This document shows, piece after piece, positions 1 through 8,150 of a DNA stretch of 64,000 bases. The notes beneath the pieces were generated by a model. The model was not told the DNA's origin and did not search any database. It was given only the letters and a program-made list of their open reading frames with translations. The translations under genes were made by a program, and so were the position numbers. Where the stretch lies: NCBI GenBank assembly GCA_029260075.1, contig JAJDDY010000023.1:274083-338082 (forward strand). The letters are read 5' to 3'. Every line of letters starts with the position of its first letter. The first letter of the stretch is position 1. Origin of the DNA: Phycisphaerae bacterium. Its GTDB lineage: Bacteria > Planctomycetota > Phycisphaerae > UBA1845.

Positions 1-135
1 CCGTCGTAGCTAATCAGTGCTGGATCGCGGTTTTCTGGCCGCCACGTTCGCCGGCGGGGCTCCGCTTCAAGAACCTGCGCGAATTGCGTCGATAGGACTT
101 GGTACGCTCATGGTGCGCGCGAATAGGGAACGTAA

Positions 136-477
136 ATGTCTCCAGCTTCACCCCACGCAGTTTGCGATCGCCCGTCGGTAATCCCCGCCGCTCAGTCTGC
201 GGTGGACGCTCCGGCAGACGTTCGGCGCATCCTCAAGCTGAGTGTGCCGGTCACCGTCGTCGTGGCCGTCCGCGAGATGCCCATCGAGGCGCTGCTGGAA
301 TTGAACGTGGGCACCATTATTGAATTCGATGTGGCGTTCGATTCGGACCTGGAGCTTCATGTGGCTGATCGGCAGGTGGGCTCAGGGCAAGCGGTCAAGG
401 TCGGTGAGAATTTCGGGTTGCGCATTACAGCCATCGAAAATGTTCGCGATCGCATCGACGGTCTTGGTGGACATTAG
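136..477 (+). CDS. fliN: FliN/SpoA-domain flagellar motor switch-like protein
   Basis: Small 113-residue protein whose second half (about residues 32-105) reads as a SpoA (FliN/FliM C-terminal) domain: a hydrophobic strand (ILKLSVPVTVVVAV), a central LLELNVGTIIEF segment, then ADRQVGSGQAVKVGENFGLRI. In FliN this domain forms the flagellar C-ring that reverses or switches the motor and binds FliH. The N-terminal 30 residues are Ala/Pro-rich and look unstructured, as is common in FliN. An AGGGA Shine-Dalgarno sequence lies 6 bases before the ATG. No other flagellar gene is visible in the window, and what lies to the left is unknown. A type III secretion SctQ-like protein is the alternative, but the size favours FliN. 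Confidence 0.75.
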   Translation: MSPASPHAVCDRPSVIPAAQSAVDAPADVRRILKLSVPVTVVVAVREMPIEALLELNVGTIIEFDVAFDSDLELHVADRQVGSGQAVKVGENFGLRITAIENVRDRIDGLGGH

Positions 478-575
478 CTGCCTCCTACGCACCGCCGTAA
501 GTGCCGTCCGGCCGACCGTTCCGACCGAACCTGTGACGGCGCACGCCCCTCTTGGTCGATGGCGCTCCGGATTTG

Positions 576-1805
576 TCAATCGTCTTGCAGTCGACGCATC
601 ATCTCGATAGCCCCGTCGCGCGTAGTAATCGCCTCATTGAGTTGCGCCGTATACAGCGTCCCCAGCATGCGACCCATCGCCGGGCCCGGCGCCATGCCCA
701 GGTTGCACAGGTCGTCGCCGGTGAGCAGCGGCGGGGGGGTTATGGTATCGGGGGCGATGGCTGCCGCTCGATGCACGAGATCGTTGAGCAGATTGGCGTC
801 GCCTTCATCGCTGTTCGCCCGAGCCCGAGCGAGGGCTAGTAGGTCCAACCAGCAGGGATGAGCCATTAACGTCTTGAGCCCGGCCAAGTCGAGGTCGCGA
901 TCCGTTTCGACTCGTCGCGAAGAACGTATCAGCCAAGCCGTGTGATCCGCGATGCGGTTGCTGGTACGCAAGTCTCGGCACACTTCGGTGGCTTGTTCGT
1001 CCCCGCCGTCGCAAAGCAGGGTGGCGAGTACGAGCGCCGGAGTGACGGCGTCTTCTTGCAACGAGCCCAACCGTGCACCGATCGAAGCCGCCTGTTCGTT
1101 TGTCGGCGACCAGCTTGGCGCAATGTGCGCGGTCAGCCCGACCTCAGCCAAAAGCGTCCACGCCTCGGACCGGTTTTGATCAAGCAGCATCCATTCCAAT
1201 TCCTGCCAGATACGCTCGGGGCTGACACCAGCCAGGCGCGGGGCGAGCCGAACCATGGCTTCACGGGTGGTGGCTTCGACGGCAAAGCCCAATCGTGCCG
1301 CAAACCGAACCGCACGAAGTAAACGCAGGTGATCTTCCGCGAAGCGCTGGTCCGGGTTGCCGATCGTTCGAATGATCCCTGCTTCCAAATCCGCGAGACC
1401 GCCGACGTAATCCACTATGCGGTCGTCGATCGGGTCGTGAAATAGTCCGTTGATGGTGAAGTCTCGGCGACGGGCGTCCTGTTCGGCTGTGCCGTAGGTA
1501 ATGTCGTCGGGGTGGCGACCGTCTGAGTAGACCCCGTCCATGCGAAACGTAGCCACCTCAATATCGACGCCGCGACGGTGGACAAGGATGACGCCGAACT
1601 TGGCGCCGACGCGCCTTGCGCGGCGGAACAGCTTGCACACGCGATCTGGCTTCGCGTCGGTGGCGATGTCGTAGTCCTTCGGCTCGCGATTGAGCAATCG
1701 GTCGCGAACGCACCCGCCGGCGAACAGCGCTACGTGACCGGCCTTGCGCAACTCCTCCAGGATAGCCATGGCTACGATGCGAGGATCTTGCTTCTTGGTT
1801 CTCAT
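576..1805 (-). CDS. cca: CCA tRNA nucleotidyltransferase / poly(A) polymerase family
   Basis: 409-residue class II nucleotidyltransferase that adds or repairs the 3' CCA of tRNAs, or acts as a poly(A) polymerase. The head domain shows the nucleotide-binding GGCVRD motif (about residue 31), the two metal-binding carboxylates in DYDIAT (about 44), RRDFTINGLF (about 112) and the NPDQRFAEDHLRLLRAVRFAARLG-type neck region. SPERIWQELEWML follows at about 195. The C-terminal 200 residues are the less conserved body/tail and carry no HD motif that I can see. The start overlaps the stop of rsmD by four bases (ATGA), so the two are very likely cotranscribed. The tRNA-Leu in this window has no encoded CCA, which fits a need for CCA addition. 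Family assignment is firm; CCA-adding versus poly(A) activity cannot be decided from sequence alone. Confidence 0.9.
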   Translation of the reverse strand: MRTKKQDPRIVAMAILEELRKAGHVALFAGGCVRDRLLNREPKDYDIATDAKPDRVCKLFRRARRVGAKFGVILVHRRGVDIEVATFRMDGVYSDGRHPDDITYGTAEQDARRRDFTINGLFHDPIDDRIVDYVGGLADLEAGIIRTIGNPDQRFAEDHLRLLRAVRFAARLGFAVEATTREAMVRLAPRLAGVSPERIWQELEWMLLDQNRSEAWTLLAEVGLTAHIAPSWSPTNEQAASIGARLGSLQEDAVTPALVLATLLCDGGDEQATEVCRDLRTSNRIADHTAWLIRSSRRVETDRDLDLAGLKTLMAHPCWLDLLALARARANSDEGDANLLNDLVHRAAAIAPDTITPPPLLTGDDLCNLGMAPGPAMGRMLGTLYTAQLNEAITTRDGAIEMMRRLQDD

Positions 1806-2383
1806 TTGACGAACACGCTGATTGCACCGGTTCCGTAGCGACGCCGATCGACAAGCCGATAAGTTTGACCTGTGTCGGGAGCATATTCCACCTTCTCTTG
1901 GTGATGAAGTACGACCACAGGGTCGCTCCCGTCTGCGGCGAAGAGCTTCTCGAGGTACTGGCGTACGGGCCCTTGCGCGGTCGTATCAACGGAATCGCGA
2001 TAGGGCGGATCCAGAAGTACGAGGTCGAACGGCTGATGATCAGCGTCACATATTGCGGCTGACCAAGCGTCTCGTGAGATGACTGTGGCTGACTCGTACG
2101 CATCCAACGCTTCGATATTCCGGCGAAGCGCGGTGATCGCGACGGGTTCGCGCTCGAAGAACCGGCATGTCCCGGCGCCGCGAGACAACGCTTCCAATCC
2201 CATCGATCCGCTTCCGGCGAACACGTCCGCAACGCGCAAGGCAGGCAAGGTGCCCGCCGTGCCAAAGTACGTTCCCAGAAGACTGAACACGGACTCGCGG
2301 ATGCGATCGGGCATAGGCCTTGTGCTGGACGTATCCGGTCGGACCAGTCGTCGCGATCGCCATTTTCCCGCGATAATTCTCAT
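1802..2383 (-). CDS. rsmD: 16S rRNA (guanine-N2)-methyltransferase RsmD
   Basis: 193-residue SAM-dependent Rossmann methyltransferase that modifies G966 of 16S rRNA in the assembled 30S subunit. Start chosen at the MRIIAGKWRSRRL Met, the usual beginning of RsmD; the open frame extends further upstream without homology. Visible motifs are RPMPDRIRESVFSLL, the SAM-binding VADVFAGSGSMGLEALSRGA, FFEREPVAI, and the catalytic LVLLDPPY. It lies upstream of cca with a four-base overlap, forming a two-gene RNA-modification operon on the minus strand. Confidence 0.93.
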   Translation of the reverse strand: MRIIAGKWRSRRLVRPDTSSTRPMPDRIRESVFSLLGTYFGTAGTLPALRVADVFAGSGSMGLEALSRGAGTCRFFEREPVAITALRRNIEALDAYESATVISRDAWSAAICDADHQPFDLVLLDPPYRDSVDTTAQGPVRQYLEKLFAADGSDPVVVLHHQEKVEYAPDTGQTYRLVDRRRYGTGAISVFVK

Positions 2384-2437
2384 CGGTATCAAGCACCTAT
2401 CCGTTCGATGGTCGGTTCTGCAATTTCGTTTGAGACG

Positions 2438-2467
2438 TTGACCCGGGCAAAACCGTAACGGTATAAT
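2438..2467 (+). promoter_or_regulatory. Predicted sigma-70-type promoter
   Basis: TTGACC at 2438-2443 and a perfect TATAAT at 2462-2467, separated by 18 bases, in the gap between the divergent rsmD and the YkgJ-type gene. It points toward the YkgJ-type gene and would give a leader of roughly 85 bases. This is the clearest consensus-like promoter I noticed in the window. Confidence 0.6.
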
Positions 2468-2558
2468 CGGTGCGGATGGCGACGCTGGCAAGCGTGATCA
2501 TGAAACCGTACGGCGGCGCTGCCGCTCACGGGGCGTCGCACTTGGGATTCGATCGAAC

Positions 2559-2963
2559 ATGGGCTCAATTCTGTGTGAACATTGTGCGGCGGCGTGCTGC
2601 CGATACTTGGCCTTGCCGATGGACAAGCCGTCCACGAAGCGGGACTACGATGATATTCGGTGGTACCTGATGCACGAAGGCGTCAGCGTGTTCGTCGAAG
2701 AGGGCGATTGGTTCGTCCAATACCAAACGAAGTGCAAGAACCTCGGCGCCGACAACCTATGTATGGTCTACGACACCCGGCCAGCGATATGCGAAGAATA
2801 CAAGGCTGGTGATTGCGATTATAGCGGTGCCGCGTTTGGCTACGACTACCTATTCACCCATGCGAATCAGATCGAGGCGTTCTACCACAAGAAGAGCGGC
2901 CAGCACCTAGGCAAACCGTCTCCGCCGCAGCGCCGCAAACGCAATACCAAGAAGACCGCCTAG
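2559..2963 (+). CDS. YkgJ-family cysteine cluster protein
   Basis: 134-residue protein of the YkgJ/UPF0153 type, a putative zinc- or iron-chelating family of unknown biochemical role. Visible pattern: CEHCAAACCRYL near the N-terminus, then KCKNLGADNLCMVYDTRP and ICEEYKAGDC, which together supply the conserved cysteine set. The C-terminal tail (about residues 115-134) is Lys/Arg/Pro-rich and probably disordered. The TAG stop is the first three bases of a MITE-like element, so the element inserted exactly at the stop codon; the last residues may or may not be ancestral. It lies downstream of a strong promoter and is probably monocistronic. Confidence 0.85.
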   Translation: MGSILCEHCAAACCRYLALPMDKPSTKRDYDDIRWYLMHEGVSVFVEEGDWFVQYQTKCKNLGADNLCMVYDTRPAICEEYKAGDCDYSGAAFGYDYLFTHANQIEAFYHKKSGQHLGKPSPPQRRKRNTKKTA

Positions 2964-3112
2964 TGCTTTGTCATGACTCAGGTGACGGGTTCGTCCGATA
3001 CAAGCCGCGACTGTAAGGGAGCGACTTCAAGCTGTTACGACCGGATTTCTGACGTCCGCTTCCTTACGGACGCGGCTTGGTAACCCCGTCCGTCGAACTT
3101 TGACAAAGCATG
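2961..3112. mobile_element. MITE-like palindromic element, IS630-related ends (copy A)
   Basis: Begins TAGTGCTTTGTCATGACTCA and ends near TTTGACAAAGCATG. Inner arms are GCCGCGACTGTAAGGGAGCG and the imperfect inverse CGCTTCCTTACGGACGCGGC. The first 13 bases equal the terminus of the IS630-family element at 63864. The TA of its left end lies inside the stop codon of the preceding gene. Confidence 0.75.
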
Positions 3113-3171
3113 GGCAATCTGTCGAGGAAGGCTGGTTCTTGGACGGGGCGTCTGCTTCCTGGCTGTGTTGC

Positions 3172-3966
3172 ATGTTTCGAAAGGCCGCGTTGTCTGCTTA
3201 CTTGAACATATCCCGCCTGCAGACTTGCAGCCTCTTTGTGGCGTTCGGACTGGCTGGAACCAACGCGGGCTGCGTCGCTGGCTCGCTCGCGACCGACACC
3301 GGTTTCCGTCCACCAGGTTTCGAGTGGTCTGTTGATACCGAACAACAGGTACATGTTGGCGAGGAAGTTCGGTTCGATTTCGTACTGCACGACTGGTCCA
3401 AGAATCTGTTGAATCCGATCGGGATCGCCGACTATTGCGCCACGATCGTCCAGGGTGAGCGCATCGAGGTCGACGCGCAGCCGTCCGGTCATTTTCAATT
3501 TTCGCACAAATTCGATGGCCTTACCCCCGGCGAACGCATTAACATTCGTGTCGACGCCTATCGTCAGCGGGACGACCGCGACTTCATGTACATCCGCGAT
3601 CGCTGGATACACACGCCCAATTCGCACAATCTGGATGACAAGAGGGTCGCGTCGGCTTCGATTCGATTGACCGTCTACGCAGCAGCCATCGAGCTATCCA
3701 TCGTGCGTCCGCCGGACGATTTGGATCCTGAAACCGGTGTACTGAGGATTCGCAGGACGGACGGGTCCACGAAATCGTTCTTCATCGATCGGCCCGGACG
3801 CCGAGGGTTTACGGTGGACGGCCCCACAGTAGACGGGTACTATCGTTTTCGCTTCCGACCACGGGGCAACGAGTTGAACAGCTCGGGAACGACTGCGGTG
3901 GAGATTGAGGTGTACGACCTCTCGGGCAATCCGCACTACGCCGAGACGATTCTCGATACGCCGTAA
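3172..3966 (+). CDS. Secreted protein of unknown function
   Basis: 264 residues from the chosen ATG. The N-terminus has a basic start (MFRKAAL), a hydrophobic stretch (CSLFVAFGLAG) and NAGC, which resembles a lipobox only loosely because the -3 residue is Asn; it is therefore a signal peptide or weak lipoprotein signal. The remainder is rich in beta-strand-like segments and acidic residues, with no motif I recognise. An alternative TTG start at 3139 has a good GAGGAAGG Shine-Dalgarno sequence 7 bases upstream and would add 11 residues. The 5' end abuts a MITE-like element. Function unknown. Confidence 0.6.
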   Translation: MFRKAALSAYLNISRLQTCSLFVAFGLAGTNAGCVAGSLATDTGFRPPGFEWSVDTEQQVHVGEEVRFDFVLHDWSKNLLNPIGIADYCATIVQGERIEVDAQPSGHFQFSHKFDGLTPGERINIRVDAYRQRDDRDFMYIRDRWIHTPNSHNLDDKRVASASIRLTVYAAAIELSIVRPPDDLDPETGVLRIRRTDGSTKSFFIDRPGRRGFTVDGPTVDGYYRFRFRPRGNELNSSGTTAVEIEVYDLSGNPHYAETILDTP

Positions 3967-4056
3967 CTCCCCAGGTCTGTACGACGTTGACAGGATGCCG
4001 GACGACGGCAGCTACTCGCGACCTCGAAACGAGCTACGCTGCAAAGCGAGTCAAGC

Positions 4057-4575
4057 ATGGCACGACGCAGCATTCACTACGAAGCCGCCTTTGAAGACTA
4101 CGTGCGCTCGCGCGGTTGGCCATACGTGGCGGTGGATGAGAAGAAGCGGGCGATCTTCGCGGGCGCTCGCATCAAGTCGTTCGATTTCATAGTCTACCGC
4201 CCGGGACACCGCGGCGCGCTCGTCGACGTCAAAGGTAGAAAATTCCCCTACTGCCTGGCGAGCGGCTCCAAACGCTACTGGGAGAATTGGGTCACCAACG
4301 AAGATATCGAAGGTCTTCGACGGTGGGAGGGTGCGTTCGGAGACAATTTCGAGACCGGGTTCGTGTTCGCCTATTGGCTGCAGGGTACCGCAGATCGCGA
4401 TCCCCCGGGGGACATCCACGCATTCCGCGATGAGTACTACTCGTTTCTTTGGGTAACCGCAGCAAACTACGCAGATCGGGCCCGGTGCAGGTCGCCGAAA
4501 TGGGACACGATCTCAGTATCAGCTAAGGATTTTCGCGGAATGGCGCGTCCACTAAGCGAACGCGCTACAGCGTAG
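4057..4575 (+). CDS. HYExAFE family protein, PD-(D/E)XK-like
   Basis: 172-residue protein opening with HYEAAFEDYVRSRGWPYVAV, the signature for which this planctomycete family is named. A putative nuclease-type core follows: SFDFIVY (Asp near residue 42) and, after a short loop, LVDVKGRKF, which has the D-x-K spacing of PD-(D/E)XK enzymes. Aromatic residues are abundant (YWENWV, VFAYWL, YYSFLW). Known: the family is widespread in planctomycetes and uncharacterised. Inferred: a restriction-nuclease-like fold, possibly acting on nucleic acid. It stands alone between a secreted protein and an opposed pilin gene, with no methyltransferase nearby, so a classical restriction system is unlikely. Confidence 0.75.
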   Translation: MARRSIHYEAAFEDYVRSRGWPYVAVDEKKRAIFAGARIKSFDFIVYRPGHRGALVDVKGRKFPYCLASGSKRYWENWVTNEDIEGLRRWEGAFGDNFETGFVFAYWLQGTADRDPPGDIHAFRDEYYSFLWVTAANYADRARCRSPKWDTISVSAKDFRGMARPLSERATA

Positions 4576-4624
4576 CACGCTTTGCGCGGTAGTAGTTGGT
4601 GTGCTTGGCCGCTACGGCCGGTCG

Positions 4625-4801
4625 TTACTTCGGAATATCATTCGCCAGTGATGCGTAGATGTTTGCCACGCCACCGCCGACGCTGGAAATCACCGTGACG
4701 GCGGCGAGAATGATCATGGCGAGCATGAAGGCGTACTCCGTGGATGAGGGGCCGTCTTCCGACTGCACGAATGTCAAAGCGCGATGCAGTAGCGAGGTCA
4801 T
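4625..4801 (-). CDS. flp: Flp-type pilin (58 residues)
   Basis: Short gene found by translating the minus strand. The product begins MTSLLHRALTFVQSEDGPSS and continues TEYAFMLAMIILAAVTVISS, ending ANIYASLANDIPK. This is a class IVb (Flp/Tad) prepilin: a short leader ending in Gly17, Glu at +5 of the mature protein (G-PSSTE), Tyr next to it, and a hydrophobic alpha helix of about 20 residues. AGGAG precedes the ATG by 12 bases. Flp subunits are processed by a prepilin peptidase and assembled by the Tad secretion machine into adhesive pili. No tad/rcp/cpa genes are in the window, so it is an orphan pilin here. It converges with the HYExAFE gene, with about 49 bases between the stops. Confidence 0.82.
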   Translation of the reverse strand: MTSLLHRALTFVQSEDGPSSTEYAFMLAMIILAAVTVISSVGGGVANIYASLANDIPK

Positions 4802-5321
4802 GGTGCTTCACCCCTCTCCTTGCGGCGTATCCTCGAAACAGCGAGAACCCGGCTCGCGTCAGCCGATCGCGGCGAAATCCTCACCACTCGGCTAGCGTAG
4901 TCCCCTGGACCGATCTGTTTCGTTGTGCTACGAATCTACGTCCAATTCTCATGCACGGGACTGCTTGGCCCGTGAACCGTGGCGCGACGCGGTGCAAGAA
5001 CCCCCCAGGTAGGGACTCGTGACCGTCGGGCGCAGTATCGACCATGGGAAACGTACGATTCGATCGCAGGCAGGCCAAATATATCTTCGATACCGACGCT
5101 GGGCTAGCGGAAATTGTGGTAATCTGGGACGTATGCACGGAATCGGACCTGGCGGAGACGCCCAGCGACCACGGATCGTCCCCGGAATCTGGACGCTTGA
5201 CGCCGCTCGCGGATGCCCATACGTTGCGCGGCAGAGCAGTTGAGCAACAGGTCGGGACACCGGCGAAGAAGCGTTTCCTTCGAATCGGTCCCCTCCGTCT
5301 ACTTCCATTTCGAGGTTTCCC
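4802..5321. other. Intergenic region without a supported gene
   Basis: About 520 bases between the Flp pilin start and the cold-shock gene. Open frames exist on both strands (for example minus 4881-5408 and plus 5044-5337) but overlap the cold-shock gene and show no recognisable domain. The region probably carries the divergent promoters of the pilin and cold-shock genes and the cold-shock mRNA leader. I did not find a convincing -10/-35 pair. Confidence 0.5.
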
Positions 5322-5528
5322 ATGGAAGGCACCGTAAAGTGGTTTGATCACACGAAGAGGTTTGGTTTCATCAAGCCCAACGACGACGGTCAAGATGTTT
5401 TTGTTCATCAGAGCGGCCTGTTAGAGGAAACAGCGTCCCGCATCAAAGACGGATGCCGCGTTGAATTCGACGTGACTGATGGGGAGAAGGGGCCTCAAGC
5501 AAGCAACGTTCGCGTGCTCGACGATTAA
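5322..5528 (+). CDS. Cold-shock domain protein
   Basis: 68-residue single cold-shock domain, an OB-fold that binds single-stranded RNA or DNA and melts mRNA structure. MEGTVKWFDHTKRFGFIKP contains the RNP1 core (KRFGFI) and DVFVH is RNP2; GCRVEFDVTDGEKGPQASNV is the usual last part. Length is typical for CspA-type proteins. GAGG lies just before the ATG. The RNP1 motif has Arg instead of the common Gly (K-R-F-G-F), a frequent variant. Whether it is cold-induced cannot be told from sequence. Confidence 0.93.
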   Translation: MEGTVKWFDHTKRFGFIKPNDDGQDVFVHQSGLLEETASRIKDGCRVEFDVTDGEKGPQASNVRVLDD

Positions 5529-5685
5529 CTTCGTTCACGACGTTTCAGTTTGACGAACCGCCGACGACCGGGACCACTTTCCGATCATGCTCGGGGTGCG
5601 TCTATCCCTTGACCGCGTGCGGCGGGGGTTGGGCGTCTGTGTGTACATCGGCGTTAGCGTCTTCCGCTTGGGATGCGTGCCCGGT

Positions 5686-6354
5686 ATGCACAAGAAACTT
5701 GTCAAAGTCTGCGGGATTACCAGCGTCGACGACGCCTTAGTGACGGTAGATCTCGGCGCGGACTGGATTGGTGTCAACTTGGTGGCCGGTCCACGGCGCA
5801 TCGACTGCGGCGTCGCAGAGGAAATCCTCCTCAACGTTCCCGACGCCCACCGCGTGGTCGCTCTCGTCCGGGTCACGGACCGCGGCGGCCGTAACGTGGT
5901 AATCGATACACTTCAGCGTTCCGGTCTGCACCGTGTTCAGCTCTATGGGGCGCCCATCACCCGGACTGTGGCAGACTTTCAATCGATGGGGCTTGAGTCC
6001 GTCATGGTCCAGCCGTTCGGCGACGCTTCGGCGGCAGTATCGATCGACGAGATCCTCGCGGGCTGCGCCGACGCCAAGCCCGAGTACCTCCTTCTCGATG
6101 CCCACGACGAACGCAAGCTGGGCGGAACGGGCCGTCGCGCCAACTGGGATGCCGTTGCGGGCTGTCGGCAGGATGGCTGTTTCGATCGCTGGCCGACGTT
6201 GCTTCTTGCCGGTGGGCTGACGCCGGACAACGTACGGACGGCCATCGATCAGGTGCAACCGTTCGGCGTGGACGTTTGCTCCGGTGTGGAGTCGGCGCCG
6301 GGGCGCAAAGATCCGTCGAAGCTGCGCGAATTCATCGCGGCCGTTCGTGGGTAG
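5686..6354 (+). CDS. trpF: Phosphoribosylanthranilate isomerase
   Basis: 222-residue TIM-barrel enzyme of tryptophan synthesis converting N-(5-phosphoribosyl)anthranilate to CdRP. Start set at MHKKLVKVCGITSVDDA, since KVCGIT (catalytic Cys) is normally within ten residues of the start; the open frame runs further upstream without homology. Other motifs: GADWIGVNL, RVQLYG, LLLDAHDERKLGGTGRRANW (with the general-acid Asp), LLLAGGLTPDNV and FGVDVCSGVESAPGRKDPSK. The usual SPR after GVNL is GPRR here. No other trp gene is adjacent, so it is not in a trp operon in this window. Confidence 0.93.
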   Translation: MHKKLVKVCGITSVDDALVTVDLGADWIGVNLVAGPRRIDCGVAEEILLNVPDAHRVVALVRVTDRGGRNVVIDTLQRSGLHRVQLYGAPITRTVADFQSMGLESVMVQPFGDASAAVSIDEILAGCADAKPEYLLLDAHDERKLGGTGRRANWDAVAGCRQDGCFDRWPTLLLAGGLTPDNVRTAIDQVQPFGVDVCSGVESAPGRKDPSKLREFIAAVRG

Positions 6355-6446
6355 CAGTTTGTTGAACGAGGCTAGTATTCAAGCGAGTTGTCGTGAGGCC
6401 GCGCGTGACAACGGGCCGCATGTCCGTCAAGAGCCGGAAATTCCTA

Positions 6447-6480
6447 ATGGATCACCGGCTGGAAGCCGGCGCCACACTTT
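6447..6480 (-). repeat. REP-like hairpin repeat
   Basis: One of seven copies in the window of a palindrome whose forward form is GTGGCACCGGCTTCCAGCCG followed by GTGATCCAT. The stem is CCGGCT/AGCCGG around TCC or GGA. This copy is in reverse orientation and lies between trpF and the terminator of the FG-GAP gene. Confidence 0.75.
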
Positions 6481-6573
6481 TTAAGAGGCTGATCGTGCGG
6501 ACGGTTGCGACCGACCGACGAGAAGGTCGGTCTTGCAATCACTCATCGAGCCTCGGCCTGCGACGATGTTCGA

Positions 6574-6596
6574 AAGGCCCGCCCCCATGCGGGCCC
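6574..6596 (-). terminator. Intrinsic terminator of the FG-GAP lipoprotein gene
   Basis: GGCCCGC and GCGGGCC form a 7-base-pair stem around CCCCAT; read on the minus strand the stem is followed by TTTCG. It lies about 28 bases beyond the stop of the minus-strand gene ending at 6624. The U-run is short, so efficiency is uncertain. Confidence 0.5.
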
Positions 6597-6623
6597 GACT
6601 ACGGCTGTGGCTGCAGCGCCGAG

Positions 6624-8150
6624 CTACTGCGGTGCCGGCAGCGTGTTGCGGAACCAGGCCAAGGCGTCATTCGTCAACCCGCTCAGACCACTCCGGTCCA
6701 GCGTGGCGACGACGTCGTTGACGCCATCTCCGTCGATGTCCACGACGATGATCGAGTTGATTAACGTCCCGCCCCCAATCTCAACCGGCGCGACGTTCGG
6801 GTCTGTGGTCGCGGGTGTATTGCTGATCAATCCGCCGAGCTCGTCATCGATGATGAGGTTTTCGTTCCACTGATCAAACACGCTCGGCGCTGCGATCGGG
6901 TCCAGCCAAATCAATCCACCGCCGGCGGACGCCAACACCTCAACCTGCCCGTCGAAGTTCAGATCGCCCAAGGCGAACGCCGTGGGCGTGCGGTCCTTAA
7001 ACTCCGCGAGCGTGAATACCTGCCAGGGGATGCTTCGTAGCGGTGCGGTCGTCGCCCCCTCCGGTCCTTTGAGCCACTGAATCAAACGCCCCGCACTCGA
7101 ACGCACGAGTACGTCGACGATCCCGTCCTGATCGATGTCGGCCAGACGAACCACGTCTGCACCGGTAGCAATCTGTGCGACAAGACCGACCTGCCATCCG
7201 CCATCGGAGACGTGAAAATCGTCCGGCGTGTCCAGCGTGGGATTGCGATACCAACGAACGTTCATGGTCGCAGCCGTCGGATAGGTTGCGACGATGTCCA
7301 AGTCGCCATCGCGATCAACGTCGGCCAGCGCGACATCTTTGATCGCTCCGCCTTTGGGGAACGGGTCCGGAATGGTCGTACCGGTCCAAGCGCCGTCTCG
7401 AACGGCGCCCGATCCGCCATTGCTGAACACAACGACATCGCGCGTGTTTTGGTTACAACTTGAGTTCCAGGCCACAGTCAAGTCGGGCGTGCCGTTGTTG
7501 TCGACGTCGCCGACGACCATGCTGGTGAAGCCACCCTCTTCCGGCGCACCAGCCGAGCTACCCGTACCCTGAAGGAACGATGCTCCGACCTGAACCTCTT
7601 CCCACGACAACGCCTGGGTCGCGTCTGCCGAGTCGGACGGACCAAGATAGATTAGGATCAGTCCGCGTAGACCCGAGGCGGGCTGTTCGCTGTCGAGGCA
7701 AGCTGCACCTTCCAGTAGGCTTTCTTTGACCAGCACGGCGATGTCCTGCCGATTGTCGCCGTCGAAGTCTGCGATCGCCAAACCCGCAACCGCCACAGCC
7801 GGAACACTTCCGGCTAACGCGACGGTTTCGAACGTCACGGCACCAGTGGCTGATCGTCGCTGAAGGTGAATCTGCACCGGTTGCGATTGGTTCCATGCTG
7901 AAACCAAGTCCATCATGCCATCGCCGTCGAGATCTTCGGCTGCGACGAACTGCGGTCCAGCCGAGTCTTCGGCACGCGGGTCAACCTGAAAAGCTGTGAA
8001 GAAGCTCTGCGTGTTCCCGGTGACTAAGAAGTCGCCGTCGCTGCCACCGTCAAACGCGTCGAACAACGCCTGACAACCGATCACCGAGACAACAATGAGC
8101 GATAGGCCAAACGTGGTCTTCCGGCCTAATGAATGGAACCGTCGATTCAT
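6624..8150 (-). CDS. FG-GAP/VCBS-repeat lipoprotein
   Basis: 508-residue secreted lipoprotein. MNRRFHSLGRKTTFGLSLIV then VSVIGC gives a good lipobox (V-I-G-C). The mature chain has at least seven Ca-binding blade motifs of the DxDxDGxxD type: DLDGDGMMDL, DFDGDNRQDI, DVDNNGTPDL, DVDRDGDLDI, DIDQDGIVDV, DLNFDGQVEV and DIDGDGVNDV. Seven is the number expected for one closed integrin-alpha-like beta-propeller. Such proteins are surface or periplasmic and probably serve adhesion or ligand binding; no catalytic motif is seen. Met 8150 was chosen over an upstream one because the signal peptide begins there and AAGGGA precedes it. Transcribed alone, convergent with trpF. Confidence 0.85.
   Translation of the reverse strand: MNRRFHSLGRKTTFGLSLIVVSVIGCQALFDAFDGGSDGDFLVTGNTQSFFTAFQVDPRAEDSAGPQFVAAEDLDGDGMMDLVSAWNQSQPVQIHLQRRSATGAVTFETVALAGSVPAVAVAGLAIADFDGDNRQDIAVLVKESLLEGAACLDSEQPASGLRGLILIYLGPSDSADATQALSWEEVQVGASFLQGTGSSAGAPEEGGFTSMVVGDVDNNGTPDLTVAWNSSCNQNTRDVVVFSNGGSGAVRDGAWTGTTIPDPFPKGGAIKDVALADVDRDGDLDIVATYPTAATMNVRWYRNPTLDTPDDFHVSDGGWQVGLVAQIATGADVVRLADIDQDGIVDVLVRSSAGRLIQWLKGPEGATTAPLRSIPWQVFTLAEFKDRTPTAFALGDLNFDGQVEVLASAGGGLIWLDPIAAPSVFDQWNENLIIDDELGGLISNTPATTDPNVAPVEIGGGTLINSIIVVDIDGDGVNDVVATLDRSGLSGLTNDALAWFRNTLPAPQ

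Noticed and set aside
1..135. Possible end of an upstream gene (TAG at 7-9, TAA at 11-13)
   Set aside because: Too little sequence to tell which frame, if any, is coding.
4881..5408. Minus-strand frame of 175 codons over the cold-shock gene start
   Set aside because: Overlaps the conserved cold-shock domain on the other strand and shows no domain or ribosome-binding site.
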